64,000 nucleotides of DNA, from the NCBI RefSeq assembly GCF_023721795.1, contig NZ_JAMQYE010000001.1, forward strand, positions 1,798,001 through 1,862,000, given 5' to 3'. A program made the position numbers and the translations under genes. The stretch's first letter is position 1; each line of letters starts with the position of its first letter. This document shows, piece after piece, positions 1-7,249 of this stretch. The notes beneath the pieces are model-generated. The model saw only the letters and a list, made by a program, of their open reading frames with translations, was not told where the DNA came from and ran no database searches. The DNA comes from Zeimonas sediminis. Lineage in GTDB: Bacteria; Pseudomonadota; Gammaproteobacteria; Burkholderiales; Burkholderiaceae_E.

Positions 1-594
1 GACGCGGACCGGCAGGCGCAGCGTTCCGAGCAGCTCACGGAAGTCGGCCCGCCTGGCGGACTGCCAGCAGTGCGCGACCGCGTCCGCATCGGCCGGCCGC
101 GCGTGACCCATGCGGATCGCGCGCTCGCGGGCCTCCTCGATCACCGACTCGACCGGGCCGTTGCCGAACCACGCGGCCCCCCCGCCTGCGCAAGGCGTGC
201 CGGCGAGCAATACCAGCGAGCGCGCGCCCTGCAGGCCGTGGTCGCGGGCCATCTGCAGGATGACGCTGACGCCCATGCTGAATCCCGCGAGCACGAAGGG
301 CTGGCCGAGCTCGTCGAGCAGCGCGCGCAGCAAGCGGGCAAAATGCGCGAGGTGGTAGAAGCCGGCGATGTCTGCCGGCACGTCCGCCCCGGCCAGGCGG
401 CTCCGGTCCGCGAAGCGGACCGAGCGGCCGCGCCCGGGCAGGCTGGGCAGCACGACCCGCACGCCGCTCAAGCGGTCGGTCGCCGCATGCCAGGCCTCGA
501 GCGAACCCTGGATGCCGTGCACGGCCACCAGCGCGGGGCCGGTCCCGGCAACGTGGATCTCGAGTTCGCCGAGGAAGGGTCTTCGTGCCTGCAT
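1..594 (-). CDS. Alpha/beta hydrolase, partial (C-terminus beyond window)
   Basis: A minus-strand frame opens at the ATG at 594 and stays open to base 1, so the C-terminus is missing; 198 codons are visible. The product is an alpha/beta-hydrolase-fold enzyme. An early VHGIQG stretch fits the oxyanion-hole region, and GFSMG, about 100 residues in, is the nucleophile elbow with the catalytic Ser. The distal Asp/His of the triad would lie in the missing part. It is divergent from the iron alcohol dehydrogenase gene, with 88 bases between the starts, so the two may share control. Substrate cannot be inferred; esterase, lactonase or C-C hydrolase activity are all possible. Confidence 0.8.
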   Translation of the reverse strand, partial: MQARRPFLGELEIHVAGTGPALVAVHGIQGSLEAWHAATDRLSGVRVVLPSLPGRGRSVRFADRSRLAGADVPADIAGFYHLAHFARLLRALLDELGQPFVLAGFSMGVSVILQMARDHGLQGARSLVLLAGTPCAGGGAAWFGNGPVESVIEEARERAIRMGHARPADADAVAHCWQSARRADFRELLGTLRLPVRV

Positions 595-633
595 CGCCTG
601 TCGCTCCGCTGTCCCGACCGGGAAAGATGTGGA

Positions 634-654
634 TATACTAGTTCCATATCAGTC
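634..654 (+). promoter_or_regulatory. Candidate promoter and operator of the iron alcohol dehydrogenase gene
   Basis: TATACT at 634-639 is a good -10 hexamer but has no convincing -35. It is followed by ATATCAGTC at 646-654. The left flank GATAT (632-636) and ATATC (646-650) form an imperfect inverted repeat. The same ATATCRGTC word occurs at two other promoters of this region (2897 and 8420), so it may be the binding site of the adjacent GntR/FCD regulator. Inference only. Confidence 0.4.
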
Positions 655-682
655 GGATAGCGAACCTGCGACGGAAACAGCC

Positions 683-1936
683 ATGTACGCAACTGTCGAG
701 CCGGACGAACGCGCATTCTTCTGCATGCCCAGCCGGGTCGTCTTCGGCGCGGGCTCGATCAGGAAGCTTTCCGGCCTGTGCGCCCGACAAGGCTGGCGCA
801 AGGCGCTGATCGTCACCGACACCTTCTTCACCGGCCGGACCCGGATCGTCTCGGATCTCGTCGCCGACCTCGCCGCCGCCGGCATCGGGGCACGGGTCTT
901 CGACGGTGGCGAGCCCGACCCGTCGGTGGAGCTCTGCGATGCCGCCACCCGGAGCCTGCTCGCGGGCAACACCGACGCCGGGTTCGACCATGTCATCGCG
1001 ATCGGCGGCGGCAGCAACATCGACCTGGGCAAGGGACTGTCACTCACGCTGAAGTTCGACAAGCCCGCCGAGAGCTTCGTCGGCTCCCCGGTGTTCCCCG
1101 GAAAGCCGCTGCCGCTGGTGGCGGTCCCGACCACGTCGGGAACCGGCTCCGAGATCACGGCGGGCGCCATCCTCGCGTATCGCGGATCGGCCACCAAGGT
1201 GGCGATCATGAGCAACGACCTGCGGCCCGCGATCGCGCTTATCGATCCCGAGCTCACCCTGAGCTGCCCGCCGAAGGTCACCGCCGACGCCGGCATCGAC
1301 GCGCTCGCGCACGCGATCGAGTCCTACATCGCGCTCGACGCACGCGACTACGACACCGCCGGCGATCCCGATCCGGCCTACAGCGGCGCCAACCGGATCA
1401 CCCGCTCGTTCGCCCACGAGGCGATCCGCCTGTGCTTCGGCAGCCTCAGGCGATGCATCGAGGCGCCCGACGACCTGGCGGCCCGCACCGCGATGTCTTA
1501 CGCGAGCCTGTTCGCGGCGATGTCCTACGCCAGCGCCGGCCTGCACGGCGTGCACGGCACCGCCTACGCGCTGGCCGGCCTCACCCATGCGTCGCACGGC
1601 AGCACGAACGGCGTGCTGCTTCCCTACGTGATGGACGCGCTGGCCGGCACCACGACCGCGGCGCTCGCCGAGATCGCGCGGCTCGCCGGCGGCGGCCGCG
1701 GCACCGACGCGCAGGCCGCGCGCGAGGCCGCGGTCCTCACCCGCGAGCTCGTCGCGGCCGTCGGCATCCCGACCGACCTGCGCGGCTTCGGCGTGACCGA
1801 GGAGCAGGTTCCCGGGCTGCTCCGCGACGCCCTCGCTGTGACGCGGCTCGCGCGCGCCTTCCCGATCCAGCCGCCCGACGAGGCCTACGCCCGCATCTTC
1901 GCCAATGCCTGGGCCGGCCGCCTCGGCGAGAACTGA
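683..1936 (+). CDS. Iron-containing alcohol dehydrogenase family protein
   Basis: A 417-residue Fe-ADH family dehydrogenase, reducing or oxidising an alcohol/aldehyde (or a maleylacetate-type ketone) with NAD(P). The dinucleotide site GGGS is at residues 108-111 and PTTSGTGSE at 149-157. The metal ligands fit D206, H210, H291 and H305, with the family spacing of 4 residues and 14 residues within each pair. The ATG at 683 is chosen because the family N-terminus (MPSRVVFGAG) follows closely; the frame is open further upstream but that part is not protein-like. The GntR regulator gene starts 9 bases after the stop, so the two are probably co-transcribed. The substrate is not deducible. Confidence 0.88.
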   Translation: MYATVEPDERAFFCMPSRVVFGAGSIRKLSGLCARQGWRKALIVTDTFFTGRTRIVSDLVADLAAAGIGARVFDGGEPDPSVELCDAATRSLLAGNTDAGFDHVIAIGGGSNIDLGKGLSLTLKFDKPAESFVGSPVFPGKPLPLVAVPTTSGTGSEITAGAILAYRGSATKVAIMSNDLRPAIALIDPELTLSCPPKVTADAGIDALAHAIESYIALDARDYDTAGDPDPAYSGANRITRSFAHEAIRLCFGSLRRCIEAPDDLAARTAMSYASLFAAMSYASAGLHGVHGTAYALAGLTHASHGSTNGVLLPYVMDALAGTTTAALAEIARLAGGGRGTDAQAAREAAVLTRELVAAVGIPTDLRGFGVTEEQVPGLLRDALAVTRLARAFPIQPPDEAYARIFANAWAGRLGEN

Positions 1937-1945
1937 ACGCGCCTC

Positions 1946-2749
1946 ATGCCGAGATCACGAGTGCCGAGCCGCCCCGCAGCCGCAAAGAAGGGAGCCCGCA
2001 AGTCCGCCGCCGCGCGGCCGGCCCGCACGCCCCGGACCGCGGCCCGGCCAGCGCCGGCAGGCGCCGCGCCGGCCGACCTCGACCTGCTTTCGAGCGGCTT
2101 CGCCAGGCCCCGAACGCTCACCGACGAGGCCTACGAGCGTCTCGAGGAACTGATCGTGACGCTGCAGCTGCCGCCGGGCGCCGCGATCTCCGAGGCCACG
2201 CTCTCCGAGCGCCTGGGAATCGGCCGCACGCCGATCCGCGAGGCGCTGCAGCGCCTCGCCCGGGAAAGGCTGATCGTGATCCTGCCGCAGCGCGGCAACC
2301 TGGTCTCACAGATCGACGTCAAGAGCCAGCTGCGCCTGCTCGAGACCCGGCGAGAGGTCGAGCGCCTGATCGCACGCTGCGCGGCGAGGCGGGCGACGCC
2401 GGCCGAGATGCAGCGTTTCGCCGAGATCGCGGAGGGCTTCGATCGCGCCGCCGACGAGAACGACGAGACCAGCTTCGTGCGCCTCGACAAGGAATTCAAC
2501 GATCTCTGCCTCAAGGCCGCGCGCAACGAGTTCGCCGCCGGCGCGATGAGCCTGATGCACGGCCTGTCCCGGCGCTTCTGGTACCTGCACTATCGCCAGG
2601 CCGCCGACCTGCCGGTCATGGCCCGGCTGCATGCCGGCGTGGCCCACGCGATCGCCCGGCGCGACGAGGCCGCCGCGGCCACCGCCCTCGATCGCCTGCT
2701 CGACAACATCGAGCAATTCACCCGGGCGACCGTCTCCACCGACGCCTGA
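1946..2749 (+). CDS. GntR family (FCD/FadR-type) transcriptional regulator
   Basis: A 267-residue regulator. An Ala/Arg/Pro-rich tail (residues 1-45) precedes a winged helix (about 58-122) with the GntR signature RTPIREAL at 94-101, then an all-helical FCD ligand domain (about 128-255). FCD domains usually bind a metal through Asp and three His. Here D181 and H229 are present, but the His after D-x3 is N185 and the last His position is N254, so the effector site may be metal-free or altered. It lies in the operon of the iron alcohol dehydrogenase and probably controls it, together with the neighbouring promoters that carry ATATCRGTC. Confidence 0.88.
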   Translation: MPRSRVPSRPAAAKKGARKSAAARPARTPRTAARPAPAGAAPADLDLLSSGFARPRTLTDEAYERLEELIVTLQLPPGAAISEATLSERLGIGRTPIREALQRLARERLIVILPQRGNLVSQIDVKSQLRLLETRREVERLIARCAARRATPAEMQRFAEIAEGFDRAADENDETSFVRLDKEFNDLCLKAARNEFAAGAMSLMHGLSRRFWYLHYRQAADLPVMARLHAGVAHAIARRDEAAAATALDRLLDNIEQFTRATVSTDA

Positions 2750-2838
2750 GACAGGTTCCGTCGACGCCGGACGCGGTTGCCGCCGGCGCCCGAAACCGTT
2801 TCCACCGGCGCCCGAGCCGGTTGCCGCGAACGTCTGGC
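2729..2838. repeat. Degenerate 22-base tandem repeat, about five units
   Basis: Units begin at 2729, 2751, 2773, 2795 and 2817. The unit at 2729 and the unit at 2795 match at 19 of 22 bases; the third matches the fourth at 17 of 22; the last is strongly decayed. The first unit forms the final codons and stop of the GntR gene, so the array grew across the gene end. It ends 25 bases before the -35 of the next promoter. Confidence 0.75.
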
Positions 2839-2863
2839 CGGCCCCTCCCGGGCGAGCGGGCTG

Positions 2864-2905
2864 TTGACAGCGCCGCGCCTTCCGAATATAAGTAATATAT
2901 CAGTC
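2864..2905 (+). promoter_or_regulatory. Sigma-70 type promoter with candidate operator, fatty acid hydroxylase gene
   Basis: TTGACA at 2864-2869 and TATAAG at 2887-2892 are separated by 17 bases, a near-consensus promoter. ATATCAGTC at 2897-2905 covers the expected start point, a classical repressor position. The ATG at 2928 follows. Confidence 0.7.
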
Positions 2906-2927
2906 CCATAACGTCGGAGCGCCCGCC

Positions 2928-3749
2928 ATGATGACCGAGCGTCAACGCAAGTTTCGCGAAGCGTACAAGGCAGACATCAGCCCGCTATACAACGGCCTCG
3001 TGCACATCGGTGTGATCTACGCGGCCGGCATCGCTGCGATCTGGTACTGCGCCTCGCAGTTGCAGGGCGCCACCTGGGAATGGCTGATGGTCGTGCCCGT
3101 CTTCATCGCGGGCAACTTCGCCGAGTGGGCCATGCACAAGTACGTGATGCACCGGCGCATCGACGTCTTCGCGCTGCGCGCGATCTACGAGCGCCACACC
3201 CGGCAGCACCACCAGTACTTCACCGACATGGATCCGACGATCGACACCACGCGCGAGTTCCGGATCGTCTTCTTCCCCTGGCGCGTGCTGATGGTGCTGG
3301 GCGTGATGGGCACGATCCTGGGCTACGTGGCGTCGCTGCTGATCAATCCGAACGCCGGCTACATCGTGTTCATGACGATGGTCGCGCACTACCTGCTGTA
3401 CGAGGTGTTCCACTACTGCTGCCACGTCCACGACAACTGGTTCGTGCGCAACATGCCCTTCGTCAACACGATCCGGCGGCATCACACGGCCCACCACAAC
3501 TGGGGGATCATGATGCACTACAACATGAACCTCACCTTCCCGATCGCGGACTGGTTCACCGGCACCAGCGACCTGAAGCGCGGCCTTATCGGGCACCTGT
3601 TCAACGGCTACGACGAATCCCACGTCAAGGAAGAGCTGAAGCCGGTGATCGCGAAGTTCCGCAAGGAAGAGAAGCGGATCACGCTCGACGGCCCGCTGCT
3701 CACGCCGGAAGAAGAGCAGGCGCTGAGCCACTCGATGAGCCGCGCCTGA
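2928..3749 (+). CDS. Sterol desaturase / fatty acid hydroxylase family protein
   Basis: A 273-residue integral membrane di-iron oxygenase. Hydrophobic segments lie at about 25-45, 50-68, 118-138 and 145-165. The histidine clusters of the superfamily are present: H70-x4-H75, H90-x3-HH (94-95), H162/H166/H168 and HHTAHH at 185-190. These would hold the di-iron centre that hydroxylates or desaturates a lipid C-H bond. Either of two adjacent ATGs (2928, 2931) could be the start. The gene has its own strong promoter and is followed by a terminator, so it is monocistronic. The ATATCRGTC word at its promoter suggests co-regulation with the alcohol dehydrogenase. Substrate unknown. Confidence 0.85.
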   Translation: MMTERQRKFREAYKADISPLYNGLVHIGVIYAAGIAAIWYCASQLQGATWEWLMVVPVFIAGNFAEWAMHKYVMHRRIDVFALRAIYERHTRQHHQYFTDMDPTIDTTREFRIVFFPWRVLMVLGVMGTILGYVASLLINPNAGYIVFMTMVAHYLLYEVFHYCCHVHDNWFVRNMPFVNTIRRHHTAHHNWGIMMHYNMNLTFPIADWFTGTSDLKRGLIGHLFNGYDESHVKEELKPVIAKFRKEEKRITLDGPLLTPEEEQALSHSMSRA

Positions 3750-3784
3750 GCGCAGGCGCGATGGCCGCCTGAGCGCAGGCGCGA
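3743..3784. repeat. Tandem duplication of 19 bases (23-base period) across a stop codon
   Basis: CGCCTGAGCGCAGGCGCGA occurs at 3743-3761 and again, without mismatch, at 3766-3784. The first copy contains the TGA of the fatty acid hydroxylase gene. Each copy can fold as GCCTG/CAGGC around a 4-base loop. Confidence 0.85.
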
Positions 3785-3796
3785 CACCCGCTTCGA

Positions 3797-3819
3797 CCGC
3801 CCGCATCGCGGGCGGTTTT
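3797..3819 (+). terminator. Rho-independent terminator
   Basis: An 8-base-pair all-GC stem, CCGCCCGC (3797-3804) with GCGGGCGG (3808-3815), closes an ATC loop and is followed by TTTT. It lies 47 bases after the fatty acid hydroxylase stop and terminates the plus strand; the converging hemerythrin gene ends at 3824. Confidence 0.85.
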
Positions 3820-3823
3820 CGTT

Positions 3824-4387
3824 TCAGACGAAGCCCTTGCCGACCGGCAGCCGCCGCAGCGCGACCGAGATCCGCAGGCGGTTCTGCTCGGTCGGGCTCA
3901 GCAGGTAATGCGCCATCGGGACGACGACCTCGTCCTCGAACAGCGCGTGGTTGCGGTAGGCCTCGGCCAGCCTGGCCACCCGGCCGGGCTCGAGCGCGGC
4001 GCCGCCGGCATCGCCGCGCCGGGCGACGGCCTCGACGGCACGGCGCAGTTCCGCCCAGGCGGCCTCGAGCTCGTGGTGCTCCCTGCGAAGCCGCGCGGCG
4101 ATCGCCTCGAAGGTCTGGAGATCCTCGCCGCGCGCGCTGCGCCGGATCATCGGCCAGAGCTCGCGCTCTTCTTCGCGATGGTGCTCGGGAACGGTGCGCT
4201 CGAAGCACCCGAGCACCTCCCCGGCGACCCGCCGGATCTCGGGCAGCGCGCGCTGGCCCGCCAGCGCCGCCGCCAGCGCCTCGAGCGAGGCGATGCCCGC
4301 GCGAATCTCGTCGTGGCAGCCGACGAACAGTTGCATCGGGTCCGGGTCGGCCCCGTCCGGATGCCTTCCTTCGCCCGTTGGACTCAT
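3824..4387 (-). CDS. Hemerythrin-like (HHE) domain protein
   Basis: A 187-residue four-helix HHE protein. Candidate di-iron ligands are H25, H69/H70 with E73/E74, H104/H105, H147 and E151/E153, in the spacing of bacterial hemerythrins. These bind O2, NO or iron and are often linked to redox or nitrosative stress. The gene lies 22 bases after the phytanoyl-CoA dioxygenase family gene on the same strand, so it is probably the last gene of the TRAP transporter operon. An oxygen- or iron-buffering role beside two iron oxygenases is attractive but is only inference. Confidence 0.8.
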   Translation of the reverse strand: MSPTGEGRHPDGADPDPMQLFVGCHDEIRAGIASLEALAAALAGQRALPEIRRVAGEVLGCFERTVPEHHREEERELWPMIRRSARGEDLQTFEAIAARLRREHHELEAAWAELRRAVEAVARRGDAGGAALEPGRVARLAEAYRNHALFEDEVVVPMAHYLLSPTEQNRLRISVALRRLPVGKGFV

Positions 4388-4409
4388 GATCGGCCTCGCG
4401 CTCCAGTGC

Positions 4410-5312
4410 TCACATCACCGCGCCGTCGCGCTCGCCCTGCTGCAGCGCGAAGATCGACGAATAGCCGCCCGACCAGTCCGGCGGCATCGGGCAGGGCCGC
4501 GGATCGTGATGCGACCGCGCCGGCGCCGTGCCGCGCACGATCGACTGGTCGTGCGGCGAGCGGATCGGGTTGATCGTGTACGGATAGGCGTCGCCCGAAC
4601 TGAGCGTGTTCAGCAGCAGCGGACGCCCCAGATCCGAGAGGTTCTTCGGCGACGCGTGCAGCGTCCGGCAGTTGTGGATCGTCAGCGAGCCGGCCGGGCC
4701 GGTCAGGTAGACCGCCTTGCTCAGGTCGAGCCGGTCGACGTCGGCCTGGTTCAGGCACCCGGTCCACTTGCCGTCGGGGCCGTACTGCGACAGCAGGGGC
4801 TCGAACTCGTGGCTGCGCGGCAGCACGCCGAGCGGGCCCTGGTCCATGCCGCAGTCGTACAGGTAGGTGCCGACCGTGAGAGGCGAGTAGTTGGTGTGCG
4901 GCCAGAAGCCGATGTCGTAGTGCCACTTGACCTCTTCGCCGCCGGCCGCCCACTTGAAGTTCAGCTTCGAGTGATGGAACTTCACGCTCGGGCCGACCAG
5001 GTCGGCAACGATGTCCGGCATGATCGAGCTGGTCACGTACTCCCAGAACGCCGGGTGCTGGTCCACCGGGCTCGACACGCGGCGCAACCGCGGCGCATCG
5101 GGACGATGCCCGGGCTCCAGGTCGAAGACCTTGTCCGAGACTGTCACCTTCCGGCTGCGCTCGACCAGTTCGGCGGTCGCGGCGCGCAGGCGCTCGAGCC
5201 ACGCAGCGTCGATCACGCCGGGCAGCAGGATGTAGCCCTCGCGGAAATAGAACTCCCGCTGCTCCCGGGTGAGGATCCGGGGCGTGATCGCCAGGATTTC
5301 TTCCGGACTCAT
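4410..5312 (-). CDS. Phytanoyl-CoA dioxygenase (PhyH) family protein
   Basis: A 300-residue Fe(II)/2-oxoglutarate dioxygenase family enzyme. The iron-binding facial triad is visible as H131-x-D133 (in WHYDIGF) and H219 (in TLHASPKN), with R230 about 11 residues on as the likely 2-oxoglutarate anchor. Such enzymes hydroxylate an unactivated carbon of small organic acids, acyl-CoAs or amino acid derivatives in the cytoplasm. It follows dctM by 39 bases, which suggests it acts on the compound imported by the TRAP system. The gene downstream encodes a hemerythrin-like protein. The substrate cannot be read from the sequence. Confidence 0.85.
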   Translation of the reverse strand: MSPEEILAITPRILTREQREFYFREGYILLPGVIDAAWLERLRAATAELVERSRKVTVSDKVFDLEPGHRPDAPRLRRVSSPVDQHPAFWEYVTSSIMPDIVADLVGPSVKFHHSKLNFKWAAGGEEVKWHYDIGFWPHTNYSPLTVGTYLYDCGMDQGPLGVLPRSHEFEPLLSQYGPDGKWTGCLNQADVDRLDLSKAVYLTGPAGSLTIHNCRTLHASPKNLSDLGRPLLLNTLSSGDAYPYTINPIRSPHDQSIVRGTAPARSHHDPRPCPMPPDWSGGYSSIFALQQGERDGAVM

Positions 5313-5351
5313 GTCGGCACTCCTTCGTTGGCCGGGCCGAGCGCCTCGCGC

Positions 5352-6671
5352 TCAGCGAAGTTGAAGCATGACGCTGGGCAGCCAGGTGACCACGCCAGGC
5401 CAGGTGAGCGTGACCGCGAGGGCCACCAGCTGCAGCGCGATGAACGGCATGACTCCCCGATACATGTCGCGGATCTGGATCTCCTTGGGCGACACCGCCC
5501 TCAGGTAGAAGATCGCGGGCGCCATCGGCGGGGTCAGGTAGCTCGTCTGCAGCATGATCAGGAACAGGATGCAGAACCAGACCGGATCGAAGCCAGCCGC
5601 GGTGACCAGGGGCGTGAAGATCGGCAGGAAGATCAGCACCACCGAGATCCAGTCGAGGAAGAAACCCGCCAGGAACAGGATCAGCAACATCAGCGACAGC
5701 AGCATCCACGGCGACAACTGCATCTCGGTGATCAGCCGGCTGGCGACGCCGATGCCGCCGCCGCCGATGAAGACGCCGGTAAACAGCGTGCCGGCGAGCA
5801 GCACCGCCATGATCATCGCGGTGATGCGCAGCGTCTTCATCAGCGCCTCGAACAGGCCCGACGGGGACAGCTGACGGTACAGCGCCGAGAGCCCCACCGC
5901 GCAGAGCGAGCCGATCGCCGCCGCCTCGGTGGGCGAGGCCCACCCGAGCAGGATCGAGCCGAGCACAGCGAAGACCATCAGCAGCGGCGGCAGCAGGTTG
6001 ACCGTGGTGATCCGAACCTTCTCCAGGAACTTCGGATCTCCGGGCTCGGGCGGAATGCGGGGACCGAACTCGGGCCGCACGACGCAGAGCACGAAGATGT
6101 AGAGCAGGTAGAGGCCCGCCATGATCAGGCCGGGGAAGACCATCCCGTACATCAGGTCGCCGACCGACAGGTTGGCCAGCGGCCCCATCACCACCACCAC
6201 GACCGAGGGCGGGATGATCGTGCCGAGCGAGCCGCCGGCGCAGATCGTGCCGCTGATCAGCCCCTTGTTGTAGCCGTAGCGCAGCATGATCGGGATGGTC
6301 AGCAGCCCAACCACCGACTCGGTGGCGCCGATCACGCCGCTGGAGGCGGCGAAGATGATGCACATCAGCACCGTGGCCAGCGCCAGCCCCCCGGGCAGGC
6401 GGCGGGTCCAGATGTGGATTGCCTCGAAGAGCCGGTCGGCGATGCCGGACTTCTCTAGCATCGCCCCCATGAAGACGAACAGCGGGACCGCGGCGAGCAC
6501 GAAGTTCGAGGAAAGGTCCTCGATCTTCTCGACGAACTGGTGGACCACCCGGTCGCCGAAGATCATCAGCCCGAAGAGCACGGCGGTGATCATCATGGAG
6601 AACGCGACCTGGATGCCGAGGAAGATCAGCACGAAGGCGACCGGGAGCATCAGGAAGGGAAGCCAGTCCAT
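5352..6671 (-). CDS. dctM: TRAP transporter large permease (DctM)
   Basis: A 439-residue, very hydrophobic protein with about 12-13 membrane segments, the usual size of the DctM subunit. It carries the sodium-dependent transport pathway of the tripartite ATP-independent periplasmic transporter. Typical features are GATESVVGLLTIP near residue 130, the Gly-rich GGSLGTIIPPS, and QTSYLTPPMAP near the C-terminus. It starts 5 bases after the dctQ stop, so the two are co-translated. The downstream PhyH-family gene is probably in the same transcript. Confidence 0.93.
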   Translation of the reverse strand: MDWLPFLMLPVAFVLIFLGIQVAFSMMITAVLFGLMIFGDRVVHQFVEKIEDLSSNFVLAAVPLFVFMGAMLEKSGIADRLFEAIHIWTRRLPGGLALATVLMCIIFAASSGVIGATESVVGLLTIPIMLRYGYNKGLISGTICAGGSLGTIIPPSVVVVVMGPLANLSVGDLMYGMVFPGLIMAGLYLLYIFVLCVVRPEFGPRIPPEPGDPKFLEKVRITTVNLLPPLLMVFAVLGSILLGWASPTEAAAIGSLCAVGLSALYRQLSPSGLFEALMKTLRITAMIMAVLLAGTLFTGVFIGGGGIGVASRLITEMQLSPWMLLSLMLLILFLAGFFLDWISVVLIFLPIFTPLVTAAGFDPVWFCILFLIMLQTSYLTPPMAPAIFYLRAVSPKEIQIRDMYRGVMPFIALQLVALAVTLTWPGVVTWLPSVMLQLR

Positions 6672-6676
6672 CGGGG

Positions 6677-7180
6677 TCAGGCCTCCGCGCGCGAACGAAG
6701 GTTCGAGATGGCCTTGAGAAGCTCGGCGAGCACCTGCAGCGCGAGCACGCAGAAGCTGACGAGGAACACGAGCCGGAAGGGCCAGACGACCATGTTCAGC
6801 GCCGACTGGCCGCTGCGCTCGCCGCGGCTGTAGCCGGCCACCAGGTACTCGAACAGCGCCCAGGACAGCCAGACCAGCAGCGCGAGCATCACCGCGTACG
6901 CCGCGGTGTCGATCGCCGCCCGCAGTCGCACGGGCATGCTCGCGCTGAACAGGTCGATGCGGATGTGCTCACCGGCGCGCAGCGTGTAGGCGAGCCCGAG
7001 CAGGAAATGCGCCCCGGTCAGGATGTAGCCGACCTCGTAGGCCCAGATGGTCGGGGCGCCGAGCGCGTAGCGCGCCCAGACCTCCCAGCAGGTGGCGAGG
7101 ACGAGCGGGACGAGAAGCATGGCGGCGAACACGCCGACGCCGCCCACGAGTCGTTCGATGGATCGGATCAGGGCTGACAA
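6677..7180 (-). CDS. dctQ: TRAP transporter small permease (DctQ)
   Basis: A 167-residue protein with four predicted membrane segments (about 10-32, 45-65, 88-108 and 130-150), the normal topology of DctQ. It pairs with DctM in the inner membrane. It carries the family-type ATCWEVWARY stretch after the first segment. The gene sits between dctP (69-base gap) and dctM (5-base gap) on the same strand. Confidence 0.9.
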   Translation of the reverse strand: MSALIRSIERLVGGVGVFAAMLLVPLVLATCWEVWARYALGAPTIWAYEVGYILTGAHFLLGLAYTLRAGEHIRIDLFSASMPVRLRAAIDTAAYAVMLALLVWLSWALFEYLVAGYSRGERSGQSALNMVVWPFRLVFLVSFCVLALQVLAELLKAISNLRSRAEA

Positions 7181-7249
7181 GGGAGCTCCGCTTTCGACGG
7201 TTGTCAGGCGCGGCGGGCGCCCTCGCGCCCGCCTCGATGAGCGCGCCGA

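Noticed and set aside
2729-2838. The 22-base array considered as a CRISPR
   Set aside because: Units are directly adjacent and degenerate, with no unique spacers, and no cas genes are in the window.
4194-6458. A 754-codon plus-strand frame opposite the PhyH and dctM genes
   Set aside because: His/Arg/Gln-rich shadow translation with no recognisable fold, while the minus strand encodes complete, conserved proteins.
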